Shown: positions 34,244-42,789 of the stretch, one piece after another
Position numbering within the stretch: position 1 is the stretch's first letter
Layout of the letters: each line of letters begins with the position of its first letter
Assembly (NCBI RefSeq): GCF_003076475.1
Contig: NZ_CP020919.1
Coordinates: forward strand, 372,001 to 436,000
Origin: Flavobacterium kingsejongi
Lineage (GTDB): Bacteria > Bacteroidota > Bacteroidia > Flavobacteriales > Flavobacteriaceae
Reading direction: 5' to 3'
Length of the DNA stretch: 64,000 bases
The notes under the pieces: model-generated
The model's database searches: none
What the model was told of the DNA's origin: nothing
Seen by the model: only the letters and a program-made list of their open reading frames with translations
Program-made: the position numbers and the translations under genes

Positions 34244-34981
34244 ATGAATGAATCCACAGTAACCAAAATGAAACAAATGAAGCTTTATGGCATGTTTAAT
34301 GCTTTTAAAACAGCCATTGAAAGCGGGAAAACAGATCATTATACCCTTGACCAGTTTGTATCGATGATTATTGATGCAGAATGGGATGAAAGGTACAATC
34401 GTCGTATTGAACGAAGTATCACTAATGCCAAATTCCATTACAAATCAAATATTGAAAGTATCAATTTTGATGTATCACGTAACCTGGACCGAAACATGGT
34501 ACTGCGTCTGGCAGAATGCGAATTTATAGAGAAAAACGAAAACATTTTAATCACTGGAAGCACCGGTGTCGGTAAAAGTTATTTAGGTACTGCATTAGGT
34601 TATCAAGCCTGTATACAGGGTTTTAAGGTAAGTTATTTTAATACCTCAAAATTGTTCGCTAGACTAAAAATGGCTAAAGCAGATGGTACTTATCTACGGG
34701 AACTTACCAAAATACAAAGACAGGATGTTATAATACTTGATGATTTTGGACTCCAGGCACTTGACAGCCATAACCGAATTACTCTTTTAGAGATCATAGA
34801 GGACAGGCATAATAACGGCTCTATAATCGTGACATCACAAATACCAGTTCAAGGCTGGTATGATATAATTGGAGAAAAAACGATAGCCGATGCAATATTA
34901 GACAGACTTATACACCAATCTCATAGGCTTGAATTACATGGAGAATCCATGAGAAAGAAAAGAGGAATAAACAAAGAGTGA
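34244..34981 (+). CDS. istB: IS21-family helper ATPase IstB
   Basis: A 245-residue AAA+ protein related to DnaC, which helps IstA choose and remodel target DNA. It has Walker A TGSTGVGKSYLGTALG, Walker B VIILDDFGLQALD, and the C-terminal segment ILDRLIHQSHRLELHGESMRKK typical of IstB. Together with istA it makes a complete IS21 cassette. Confidence 0.95.
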   Translation: MNESTVTKMKQMKLYGMFNAFKTAIESGKTDHYTLDQFVSMIIDAEWDERYNRRIERSITNAKFHYKSNIESINFDVSRNLDRNMVLRLAECEFIEKNENILITGSTGVGKSYLGTALGYQACIQGFKVSYFNTSKLFARLKMAKADGTYLRELTKIQRQDVIILDDFGLQALDSHNRITLLEIIEDRHNNGSIIVTSQIPVQGWYDIIGEKTIADAILDRLIHQSHRLELHGESMRKKRGINKE

Positions 34982-35040
34982 TATTTTATTATATTTGAAT
35001 ACTAATTAACAGATGAAAAAATATAGTTTTTAATCAAAAC

Positions 35041-35141
35041 GGAGGTGCTCACTTTGCACCGGAATTAGGTGGTCATTTTGAACTGGAATCAGGTGCTCAC
35101 TTTAAAACGGAATGGGGTGATCAATATAACCGGAATTTGCA
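35041..35141 (-). repeat. Right-end multiple repeats of the IS21-family element
   Basis: About four degenerate copies of the GGTGNTCANNTT...CGGAAT motif lie between the istB end and the terminus, in inverse orientation to those at 32500-32602. Confidence 0.75.
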
Positions 35142-35147
35142 CTCTAC
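35142..35147 (+). repeat. Target site duplication of the IS21-family element, right copy
   Basis: CTCTAC immediately outside the right terminus (35141), identical to 32494-32499. Confidence 0.85.
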
Positions 35148-36551
35148 ATCGGCAGAGCGTTGCTTTCTTCTTTGTATTCCTATTTCACTTAGTAGTAATT
35201 CCCTTGCTTGTTGTTTATGTCTTTCAAGGTTGTGGTTTCGCTCGATGCTTCTGTTTCCCTGAGCTTTAAAACATTGACCTCGAAGTGAACAGCCTTCACA
35301 GTTTTTGGCCTGATAATGCGATAAGGTTTGGGTGTATCCTGTAGTTGTTGTTTTCTGGTTTTGATATGTTTTATGCATTTTTTGTCCCATTGGACATACA
35401 TAATAGTCTTCTTCTGGATTGTAATAGAGATTTTCCTTGCTAAAAGCCTTGTGTTTCTTTTGGTAGTTTTGATCTTGTTCTTTTTCAAAAGTATTATACT
35501 TCACAAAAGCTTTGAGTTTCTTCTGTTTCAGATAATCGTAGTTTTCTTCACTTCCATAACCTGCGTCAGTAGTTATTTCTTTTATCTTTTTAAATACTTT
35601 TTTACCAAAGGTTTGTTCCAAATTTTCTAAATGAGGCTGGAGTGTTTTAGTATCGGTCGGATTTTGGTGGATGGTATAATGAACAATGATCTGATTTTGT
35701 GTAGATATTTGAGTATTATAAGCTGGTTTGAGCTGTCCGTTTAACATATGGTCTTCTTTCATGCGCATAAAAGTAGCCTGGGTGTCAGTTTTGCTGTAAC
35801 TGTTTCTTTCTCCCAGAATAGCTTCTTGCTTTTCATACTTTTCAAGATTGGAAGTAAAATTATTTTTTATGTAGCGTAATTTAGCTTTTGCTTTAGAACT
35901 GGTCTTTTCATTACCAGAGAGTTTGGCATCTATTTTAGCTACAGTTTTCTCAATTACCTCTTTGCTGATTTCTTTGAACTCTGTTGGTTCCGGGTTGGGG
36001 TCATCTTCATTGTCGATACTTTGGGCATAGTTCCATAATTCTTCCAACTGGGTGAGCATTTTTGCTTTATTGGTTTTTATGCTCTTACCCCACACAAAAG
36101 TGTACCTGCCGGCCTGAGCTTCTATTTTTGTTCCGTCGGTATAAATTTGTTTTAGATTCACCAGTCCTTCTGAGGCCAACATCAAAACTACCTGCTTGAA
36201 GATTTCTTTAAAACTCTCTTTTAGTTTATCACTTCTAAATCTATTAATTGTATTATGATCAACAATAGTCATAGAAGTAAGCCACATAAAATTGATATTC
36301 TCACGAAGTGCAAGTTCTATCTTTCTCGAAGAATAGATATTAGTCATATAAGCATACAACATCACTTTGAGTAACATCTTTGGATGATATCCAGGATTAC
36401 CTTCTTTACTGTACGCTTTTAAAAGAGGCTGGATATTAAGGGATTCCACAACTTGATCAACTATTCGAACCGCATGTGTATGTGGAATTAAATCATCAAA
36501 CGAATAAGGTAGAAGCATCGTTTGTTGTTGGTTATAATGTTTGAATCTCAT
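35142..36551 (-). pseudogene. 5' fragment of the interrupted IS1182-family transposase gene
   Basis: 470 native codons of a DDE transposase: the N-terminal domain LLPYSFDDLIPHTHAVRIVD, the first catalytic Asp in IYTDGTKIEAQAGRY, the second in EITTDAGYGSEENYDYL and the zinc-like cluster CEGCSLRGQCF. The frame reaches RSADVE, then enters the IS21 terminus, which adds six foreign codons and a stop at 35121. The catalytic Glu of VEPVFAQLK is the last native residue, and the 42 C-terminal residues have been displaced to 32365-32499. The truncated protein is unlikely to be functional. Confidence 0.9.
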
Positions 36552-36631
36552 ATATAATCAGCTGTTTATCACTGATTAAATTTACAAAATTGCATATAAA
36601 AATACAAACTAAAAAAAAAGAAGCTGACTCA

Positions 36632-36652
36632 GTTTTGAGACAGCTTCTTTTT
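36632..36652 (-). repeat. Right terminal inverted repeat of the IS1182-family element
   Basis: Reverse complement matches 32265-32285 at 20 of 21 positions. With GAAGCTG at 36620-36626 it can also form a short hairpin beside the infB 3' end. Confidence 0.85.
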
Positions 36653-36669
36653 CAGCATAAGGCTGTATC

Positions 36670-39597
36670 TTATTTCAGTTTTTTCTTCACCGCAACTTCC
36701 TGGAAAGCTTCGATTACGTCATACTGCTGAATATCGTTGTAATTCTTAATTTGAATACCACAGTCATATCCTTTAGAAACTTCTTTCACATCATCTTTAA
36801 ATCGTTTTAAAGCGGTCAGTTCACCAGTGAAGATGACTACACTTTCACGGATCAATCTGATTCTTGATGATCTGAATATTTTACCATCGGTAACCATACA
36901 TCCTGCAATCGTACCCACTTTAGAGATTTTAAATGTTTCTCTGATTTCTGCAGTACCGGTAACTTCTTCCTTCATTTCCGGAGAAAGCATTCCTTCCATT
37001 GCATCTTTCAGGTCGTCAATCGCATCATAGATAATCGAGTAATTACGGATATCAATTTCTTCTTTATCCGCCAATTGTTTCGCATTACCTGCAGGGCGCA
37101 CATTAAATCCGATAATAATCGCATCTGAAGCAGAAGCAAGCATTACATCCGTTTCGGTAATTGCACCTACTCCTTTATGGATAATGTTAATTTGAATTTC
37201 TTCAGTTGATAATTTAGAGAACGAATCAGATAATGCTTCAACAGAACCATCCACATCCCCTTTCAAGATAATATTAAGCTCTTTAAACTGTCCTAAAGCA
37301 ATACGTCTTCCAATTTCAGCCAAAGTAATGTGTCGTTGTGTACGAACAGATTGCTCTCTCATTAATTGAGTACGCTTAGCCGCAATTTGTTTTGCTTCTT
37401 TTTCGTCTTCAAATACATTGAACTTATCACCCGCAGTTGACGCACCATCAAGTCCTAAAACAGAGATTGGTGTAGACGGACCTGCAATTTTAATCACATT
37501 CCCTCTTTCATCATGCATCGCCTTGATCTTACCGTGATGTTTACCAGCAAGCATATAATCACCTACCCGTAATGTACCATCCTGAACAAGAACCGTAGAA
37601 ATATACCCTCTACCTTTATCAAGGAAAGCCTCAACCACAGTTCCGATCGCCGGTTTGTTTGGGTTCGCTTTAAGATCTAAAAGCTCTGCTTCCAGTAAAA
37701 CTTTCTCCAACAATTCCTTAACTCCCAAACCTGTTTTGGCTGATATATCATGCGACTGGATTTTTCCACCCCAGTCTTCTACCAGTAAATTCATACTGGC
37801 CAATCTTTCTTTAATTTTTTCCGGATTAGCAGTTTGCTTATCTACTTTATTGATCGCAAAGATAATCGGCACATTAGCTGCCTGAGCATGGCTGATAGCC
37901 TCTTTGGTTTGTGGCATGATATCATCATCCGCCGCCACAACAATAATAGCGATATCCGTTACCTGAGCACCACGTGCACGCATCGCCGTAAAGGCCTCGT
38001 GACCCGGTGTATCCAGGAATGCAATTTTTTGACCATTCTCAAGAGTTACCCCATAAGCACCAATGTGCTGTGTAATACCTCCTGACTCACCAGCGATAAC
38101 ATTTTCTTTACGGATATAATCCAATAAAGAGGTTTTACCGTGGTCAACGTGACCCATTACCGTAACAATAGGCGCACGGAACACTAAATCTTCCGGTTTG
38201 TCTTCTACTACCTGGATCGCTTCTTCAATATCTGTAGTAATAAATTCTACATCATATCCAAATTCATCCGCAACAATAGTCAACGTTTCCGCATCCAGAC
38301 GCTGGTTCATGGTTACCATGATTCCCAATGACATACACGTTCCAATTACTTTTGTAATCGGCACATCCATCATGATTGCAATCTCACCAACGGTTACAAA
38401 TTCAGTAACCTTGATAGTCTTACTACCTTCATCCAATAAACGTTGTTCATCATCGGATTTCTGACGGTGCGTATCACGCTTGTCTCTTCTGTATTTAGCC
38501 GCTTTAGATTTACTTCCTTTTCCTTGAAGTTTCTCTAAAGTCTCTCTAATTTGATTTTTAACTTCCTCTTCCGTAGGCTCCACTTTTGCAACAATAGCAG
38601 GGCGGTTTCCTTTAACAAAACCTGGACGTGAACTTCTGTTGGCATTGTTACCTCCAGTGTTTGGCGTAATCTTATTCGGATTATTCCCTGTTCCTGTCCC
38701 TGCTGCACCTGGTGGTCTTGGAGCTCCTGGTTTCGGCGCAATTCTCTTGCGTTTATTTTTATTCGCGTTCGCATTTGCAGCAGCATTAGCCCCTGGTTTG
38801 TTCGGCGTAATTTTAGGCTCTTCTTTTTTCTTCTTAGGCTTATTGAACTGCGACAAGTCAATTGTCTGACCAGTAAAAGTCGTCCCAGAAAGTTTTTGAT
38901 ACTGCGTCGTAATGGTTTCTTCCACTGGAGCAGCAGCTATTTCAGCAACCGGCGTTTCTGCTTTTACCACTTTTTCAGTTTTAGCAACTTTTTCTTCTTT
39001 CTCTACAGCTGGAGCTGGTTTGTCCTCTTTCGCTTTCGCTTCAGGCTGTACCGGCACCTCTTTTACCTCTGCAGGTTGTTCCACTTTCGGTTCTGCCACT
39101 GGCTTAACCGGAGCTTCTTTCGTTTCTTTTATTTGTGGCTTTTCCGCCTCAACAGGTTTTTCGACCTTCGGTTCAGATTCAACAACTGGCTTTACTTCGT
39201 CTTGCTTAGAAGGGGCAACAGCAGGTTTTTTAGGCTGATTCAGATCAATGTTTCCTACAAGTTTCGGAGAGGAAAGAACAGCTTTAGCCCGGATGACTTC
39301 TTGTCTTTGACGTTCTTCATCCTGTTTGCGTTTCTCTTCAATTTCTTTTTCTCTCTCAACCCGAAGCGCTTCTTTCTCTTTTCTTTTCTCTTCTCCTACT
39401 TCAATAGAAGCTTCCTTTTTCCCTTTATCGCCAGCAAATTGACTTTGCAGAATACCATACTCCTTGTCCGATATTTTAGCGTTCGGATTTGCATCGATAG
39501 CAATTCCCTTATCTTTAAGATAATCCACAGCTCTATCTAACGAAATATTTAATTCCCTTAAAACCTTGTTAATTCTTATTACTCTTTCTTCAGACAT
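36670..39597 (-). CDS. infB: Translation initiation factor IF-2
   Basis: GTPase that places initiator tRNA on the 30S subunit and promotes subunit joining. The 975 residues comprise a short N-terminal IF-2N domain ([20 protein letters not shown]), a long Lys/Glu/Pro-rich linker (about residues 60-350), a second IF-2N-like region ([19 protein letters not shown]), the G domain with [23 protein letters not shown] and NKVD, and C-terminal domains II to IV. The linker of repeated [12 protein letters not shown] is normal for Bacteroidota IF-2. It is third in rimP-nusA-infB, with a 34-base gap. The IS1182 end is only 17 bases past its stop, so any native terminator was displaced or removed. Confidence 0.98.
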   Translation of the reverse strand: MSEERVIRINKVLRELNISLDRAVDYLKDKGIAIDANPNAKISDKEYGILQSQFAGDKGKKEASIEVGEEKRKEKEALRVEREKEIEEKRKQDEERQRQEVIRAKAVLSSPKLVGNIDLNQPKKPAVAPSKQDEVKPVVESEPKVEKPVEAEKPQIKETKEAPVKPVAEPKVEQPAEVKEVPVQPEAKAKEDKPAPAVEKEEKVAKTEKVVKAETPVAEIAAAPVEETITTQYQKLSGTTFTGQTIDLSQFNKPKKKKEEPKITPNKPGANAAANANANKNKRKRIAPKPGAPRPPGAAGTGTGNNPNKITPNTGGNNANRSSRPGFVKGNRPAIVAKVEPTEEEVKNQIRETLEKLQGKGSKSKAAKYRRDKRDTHRQKSDDEQRLLDEGSKTIKVTEFVTVGEIAIMMDVPITKVIGTCMSLGIMVTMNQRLDAETLTIVADEFGYDVEFITTDIEEAIQVVEDKPEDLVFRAPIVTVMGHVDHGKTSLLDYIRKENVIAGESGGITQHIGAYGVTLENGQKIAFLDTPGHEAFTAMRARGAQVTDIAIIVVAADDDIMPQTKEAISHAQAANVPIIFAINKVDKQTANPEKIKERLASMNLLVEDWGGKIQSHDISAKTGLGVKELLEKVLLEAELLDLKANPNKPAIGTVVEAFLDKGRGYISTVLVQDGTLRVGDYMLAGKHHGKIKAMHDERGNVIKIAGPSTPISVLGLDGASTAGDKFNVFEDEKEAKQIAAKRTQLMREQSVRTQRHITLAEIGRRIALGQFKELNIILKGDVDGSVEALSDSFSKLSTEEIQINIIHKGVGAITETDVMLASASDAIIIGFNVRPAGNAKQLADKEEIDIRNYSIIYDAIDDLKDAMEGMLSPEMKEEVTGTAEIRETFKISKVGTIAGCMVTDGKIFRSSRIRLIRESVVIFTGELTALKRFKDDVKEVSKGYDCGIQIKNYNDIQQYDVIEAFQEVAVKKKLK

Positions 39598-39631
39598 AAA
39601 ACCTTTAATATTTTTTTAGTATTGGAAAGAA

Positions 39632-40873
39632 TTAGTCCTCGAACTCTTCTTTCAAAATTCTTATCACATCAAGAATTGTTTCTTCTTCAAGATCTGTTCT
39701 TCGTACCAGATCCTCTACATCTTGTTTTAGAATACTTCTTGCTGTATCTAAACCAATTTTGGCAAACTCTTCAATTACCCAAGCTTCGATTTCATCAGAG
39801 AATTCAGTTAATTCAACATCTTCGTCTTCTACTAAATTACCTTCCCTGATTACATCCAGTTCATAACCTGTCAGCTGACCGGCTAATTTTATATTATGTC
39901 CACCTCTACCGATGGCTTTTGATACTTCTTCCAATTTAAGAAAAACTTCTGCCCGCATCGTCACTTCATTAATCTTAATAGAAGATACTTTCGCAGGGCT
40001 AAGTGCTCTTGTGATAAACAACTGGGTATTGGTCGTGTAATTAATCACGTCAATATTCTCATTCCCAAGCTCTCTTACGATCCCATGGATACGGGATCCT
40101 TTCATCCCCACACAAGCTCCTACAGGATCAATCCTATCATCATACGAATCTACGGCAACTTTTGCTTTTTCCCCAGGAATTCGCACTACTTTTTTAATAG
40201 TAATCAAACCATCAAAAACTTCCGGGATTTCCTGTTCAAATAATTTCTCCAAAAACTTCTCTGAAGTTCGGGACATTATAATCTGAGGCTTATTGCCTTT
40301 CAATTCCACATTTTCAATAATACCTCTTACATTGTCTCCTTTTCTAAAAAAGTCAGAAGGAATCTGTTTTTCTTTAGGAAGTACAATCTCATTTCCTTCA
40401 TCATCCACCAAAATTACAGCTCTTGGGCGTACGTGGTGTACTTCCGCAGTGTAAATATCACCGATTAAATCTTTGAATTGCTTGTATAAGTTCGTATTAT
40501 CGTGTTCGTGTATTTTGGAAATCAGGTTTTGACGCAAAGCCAAAATAGCCCTTCTTCCCAAATCAATTAATTTCACTTCTTCAGAAACCTCTTCACCTAT
40601 TTCAAAATCCGGTTCAATTTTACGAGCTTCAGTCAGGGTAATTTCTTCATTTTCAAAATCAAGATCTTCATCTGCTACAATAACCCTTCTTCTCCAGATT
40701 TCCATGTCTCCCTTATCAGGATTTATAATGATATCGAAATTATCATCTGAACCATATTTCTTTTTCAATGCATTTCTAAATACATCTTCTAAAATCGCCA
40801 TAAGCGTTACACGATCAATTAACTTGTCGTCTTTAAATTCTGAAAATGACTCTATTAACGCGATATTCTCCAT
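39632..40873 (-). CDS. nusA: Transcription termination/antitermination factor NusA
   Basis: RNA polymerase-associated factor affecting pausing, termination and antitermination. The 413 residues hold the N-terminal polymerase-binding domain (about 1-130), an S1 domain (IYTAEVHHVRPRAVILVDD... about 135-200) and two KH domains (GACVGMKGSRIHGIVRELG and VSKAIGRGGHNIKLAGQLTG). It ends with an acidic tail and lacks the C-terminal repeats of E. coli NusA, as expected in Bacteroidota. It starts 12 bases after the rimP stop. Confidence 0.97.
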   Translation of the reverse strand: MENIALIESFSEFKDDKLIDRVTLMAILEDVFRNALKKKYGSDDNFDIIINPDKGDMEIWRRRVIVADEDLDFENEEITLTEARKIEPDFEIGEEVSEEVKLIDLGRRAILALRQNLISKIHEHDNTNLYKQFKDLIGDIYTAEVHHVRPRAVILVDDEGNEIVLPKEKQIPSDFFRKGDNVRGIIENVELKGNKPQIIMSRTSEKFLEKLFEQEIPEVFDGLITIKKVVRIPGEKAKVAVDSYDDRIDPVGACVGMKGSRIHGIVRELGNENIDVINYTTNTQLFITRALSPAKVSSIKINEVTMRAEVFLKLEEVSKAIGRGGHNIKLAGQLTGYELDVIREGNLVEDEDVELTEFSDEIEAWVIEEFAKIGLDTARSILKQDVEDLVRRTDLEEETILDVIRILKEEFED

Positions 40874-40885
40874 GCCAATCTTTTA

Positions 40886-41350
40886 TTAAAATGTTACTGT
40901 AACAATTGCTTCTTTAATTTTGCTGTAAGGAAGTTCCAGTCGTTTTTCTACTGTCTCTTTTCCTTTTCCTATTTTTTTCGGCTCTCTTGCCGTCCATTCC
41001 AAAACGATATAATCATCATTTACTGCTGATAAAGTCGCTTCGATTTTTTCGTCTTCGGTTTTAACAATCAATGTTCTTCCGATACTTTTCTGATACTGCC
41101 TTACCAATTTCAAAGGAGTGGAAAGTCCGGCCGAAGCAACTTCAAGCGAAAAATCCTGTTCTTCCCTGTCAAGGTTATGTTCAATGGCCCTGCTGATATC
41201 AATACAATCCTGAAGTGTAACCCCATTGTCACCATCAAGGGTAACAATAATTTTATTAGCATCGGTAATGGTAAGATCGATCAAAAAAAGTGCGCTTTTC
41301 TCTTCCAGTCCTGCATTGAGCAGATTGATAACTTTTTCTTTAAATGTCAT
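40886..41350 (-). CDS. rimP: Ribosome maturation factor RimP
   Basis: Cytoplasmic 30S assembly factor. Residues include the conserved [18 protein letters not shown] (LEVSSPGLDRPL in E. coli), the preceding [19 protein letters not shown] and a C-terminal Sm-like domain. I chose the ATG at 41350 ([11 protein letters not shown], 154 residues), because the 12 extra codons from 41386 ([12 protein letters not shown]) are not conserved and lie in the untranslated leader. It heads the rimP-nusA-infB operon, a conserved bacterial arrangement. Confidence 0.94.
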   Translation of the reverse strand: MTFKEKVINLLNAGLEEKSALFLIDLTITDANKIIVTLDGDNGVTLQDCIDISRAIEHNLDREEQDFSLEVASAGLSTPLKLVRQYQKSIGRTLIVKTEDEKIEATLSAVNDDYIVLEWTAREPKKIGKGKETVEKRLELPYSKIKEAIVTVTF

Positions 41351-41412
41351 ATTTTTATAAAAAGAGGGGACCTCTAGCCCCCTCATTATTTAAGTTTTAA
41401 TAAATAACGATG

Positions 41413-41420
41413 CAAATATA
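41413..41420 (-). promoter_or_regulatory. Candidate -7 box of the rimP-nusA-infB promoter
   Basis: Minus-strand TAtaTTTG, a full match to TAnnTTTG, gives a leader of about 55 bases before the rimP ATG. No exact TTG at -33 was found. Confidence 0.5.
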
Positions 41421-41446
41421 GTGTTTTTTTTATAAAATCGAAATCA

Positions 41447-41477
41447 TTGTGTTATGTTAAATTTATTCCTACCTTTA
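41447..41477 (+). promoter_or_regulatory. Candidate promoter of the universal stress protein gene
   Basis: TTG at 41447-41449, a 20-base spacer, then TAccTTTa at 41470-41477, one mismatch from the -7 consensus. It lies back to back with the rimP promoter. Confidence 0.45.
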
Positions 41478-41523
41478 TAAAACCAATTAATAACCAAACA
41501 AATAATCTTTACAAACTCCTATT

Positions 41524-42348
41524 ATGAAAAGAATCTTAGTGCCTACCGATTTTTCTGAACATGCTGAATATGCCCTAAAAGTCGCTGCCCAAATCGCACG
41601 AAAAACCGACGCAGAAATCTATTTACTCCATATGCTTGAGCTTCCAAATCAAACAGTCGATGCTGTTGCTCCGGGGAGCGAGGTTCCGGAAGTAATGTTC
41701 TATATGAAAAAAGCACACGAACGATTTGAAGAACTAAAACAACAGGATTACTTATCCGGAATTCCCGTAACTGAAGCCGTTCAATTTGACCGAGCTTTTG
41801 AAGGTATCCTCAAAATAAGCAAAAAACACGAAATCGACATCATCATCATGGGCTCTCACGGCGCCAGTGGTTTCGAAGAGATCTTCATCGGCTCCAACAC
41901 TGAAAAAGTAGTCCGCACCTCTGACATTCCTGTATTGGTCATCAAAAAAGGCGACGAAAATTTCAATATAAAAAATATCGTATTTGCTTCCGACTTTACC
42001 GACGAAATCAAAAAACCTTTTGAAAAAGCGGTAGAATTCGCAGCTTTATTTGGAGCACACATCCATCTGCTGATGGTCAACACGCCAAACGATTTCAAAT
42101 CCACCAGCGCTGCCGAAAAAATAATGACTGACTTTGTCCGTAATTACCCAATAGGCACCTATTCCACACACGTCTACAACGAAACGAATGTCGAAAAAGG
42201 AATTCTGAAATTCTCCAAAAGCATCAATGCCGACCTAATCGGAGTGAGCACACACGGCAGAAAAGGACTGAATCACTTTTTCAACGGCAGCATCAGCGAA
42301 GACATCGTCAATCACGCTTCCCGCAATGTAATCACATTCAAAATATAA
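41524..42348 (+). CDS. Tandem-domain universal stress protein
   Basis: A 274-residue protein with two UspA domains (about 1-142 and 150-274). Each starts with a typical strand (RILVPTDFSEHAEYALKVA; NIVFASDFTDEIKKPFEKA) and ends with a nucleotide-binding loop (GSHGASGFEEIFIGSNTEKVV; STHGRKGLNHFFNGSISEDIV) of the G-2x-G-9x-G-S/T form. This suggests ATP binding and a role in stress or energy limitation, as for other UspA proteins; no specific target is visible. It is monocistronic, with its own promoter and terminator. Confidence 0.92.
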   Translation: MKRILVPTDFSEHAEYALKVAAQIARKTDAEIYLLHMLELPNQTVDAVAPGSEVPEVMFYMKKAHERFEELKQQDYLSGIPVTEAVQFDRAFEGILKISKKHEIDIIIMGSHGASGFEEIFIGSNTEKVVRTSDIPVLVIKKGDENFNIKNIVFASDFTDEIKKPFEKAVEFAALFGAHIHLLMVNTPNDFKSTSAAEKIMTDFVRNYPIGTYSTHVYNETNVEKGILKFSKSINADLIGVSTHGRKGLNHFFNGSISEDIVNHASRNVITFKI

Positions 42349-42368
42349 TCTTTCGCAAGACACTTAAA

Positions 42369-42395
42369 ACGCCTCCATAAGGAGGCGTTTTTTTT
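42369..42395 (+). terminator. Terminator of the universal stress protein gene
   Basis: ACGCCTCC / GGAGGCGT (8-bp stem, 4-base loop, 42369-42388) followed by eight T residues, 20 bases after the stop. Confidence 0.9.
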
Positions 42396-42400
42396 GCTAT

Positions 42401-42432
42401 AAAAAAAAGTCTCCCAATTGAAATCGGAAGAC
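42401..42432 (-). terminator. Terminator downstream of the distal tRNA-Gln gene
   Basis: On the minus strand GTCTTCC...GGGAGAC (42432-42409) forms a stem with one mismatch, followed by eight T residues (42408-42401). It lies 8 bases after the tRNA end. Confidence 0.75.
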
Positions 42433-42439
42433 TTTTCTG

Positions 42440-42510
42440 TTGGTCTACTAGGACTCGAACCTAGAAAGACGGCACCAAAAACCGTTGTGTTACCATTACA
42501 CCATAGACCA
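42440..42510 (-). tRNA. tRNA-Gln (anticodon TTG), distal copy
   Basis: The minus-strand 71-nt sequence folds as a tRNA: acceptor stem TGGTCTA/TAGACCA with discriminator A, anticodon stem ACGGT/GCCGT, loop TTTTGGT with anticodon TTG (reads CAA/CAG), and T-arm loop GTTCGAGTC. CCA is not encoded. It is identical to the copy at 42567-42637. Confidence 0.95.
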
Positions 42511-42530
42511 GCGAATGTGGAAAATTAAAT

Positions 42531-42558
42531 GAAAAAGCCTCCTGACATTCATCAGGAG
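42531..42558 (-). terminator. Terminator-like hairpin between the two tRNA-Gln genes
   Basis: Minus strand CTCCTGA / TCAGGAG (42558-42539) with a 6-base loop, followed by GCTTTTTC. It lies just after the promoter-proximal tRNA, so it may end part of the transcripts or help processing. Confidence 0.6.
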
Positions 42559-42566
42559 ACTTGAAG

Positions 42567-42637
42567 TTGGTCTACTAGGACTCGAACCTAGAAAGACGGC
42601 ACCAAAAACCGTTGTGTTACCATTACACCATAGACCA
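42567..42637 (-). tRNA. tRNA-Gln (anticodon TTG), promoter-proximal copy
   Basis: Same 71-nt cloverleaf as 42440-42510, base for base. It is preceded by a good promoter at 42659-42688. Confidence 0.95.
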
Positions 42638-42658
42638 ATTCTATCATTAATTCGGGTG

Positions 42659-42688
42659 CAAATGTAATATCTTTTTTCCGTTTTCCAA
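42659..42688 (-). promoter_or_regulatory. Promoter of the tRNA-Gln genes
   Basis: Minus-strand TTG (42688-42686), a 19-base spacer and TAcaTTTG (42666-42659), both elements of the Bacteroidota consensus, 21 bases before the first tRNA. Confidence 0.65.
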
Positions 42689-42789
42689 ACGTTTTCCAAA
42701 AAAAAATTAAAAAAAAATATTATACATTTCTTTAACCAAAAAAAACATTTTCTTTGTAGAATATTATTTTAATAACCGAAAAAGTTAAT

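Larger units (their letters stand above)
32500..35141 (+). mobile_element. IS21-family insertion sequence with istA and istB (2642 bp)
   Basis: The left end (TGGAAAAACCGGTCAATTTG) and reverse-complemented right end (TGCAAATTCCGGTTATATTG) are related inverted repeats starting with the 5'-TG typical of IS21. A 6-base target duplication (CTCTAC) flanks the element. It contains complete istA and istB with a 16-base gap and carries internal multiple repeats at both ends. All parts look intact, so the element is probably functional and a recent insertion into the IS1182 transposase gene. Confidence 0.93.
32265..36652 (-). mobile_element. IS1182-family insertion sequence, interrupted by an IS21-family element
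   Basis: Terminal inverted repeats at 32265-32285 and 36632-36652 match at 20 of 21 positions (AAAAAGAAGCYGTCTCAAAAC). Between them is a minus-strand IS1182 transposase gene in two pieces (35142-36551 and 32365-32499), separated by a 2642-base IS21-family element. Without the insertion and one target copy the element would be about 1740 bases, normal for the family. I could not define its own target duplication. The right end lies 17 bases from the infB stop codon. Confidence 0.85.

Noticed and set aside
38896..39540. Plus-strand open frame of 214 codons opposite infB, Phe-rich
   Set aside because: Product of the Glu/Lys-rich codons of the IF-2 linker read in reverse; no family resemblance.
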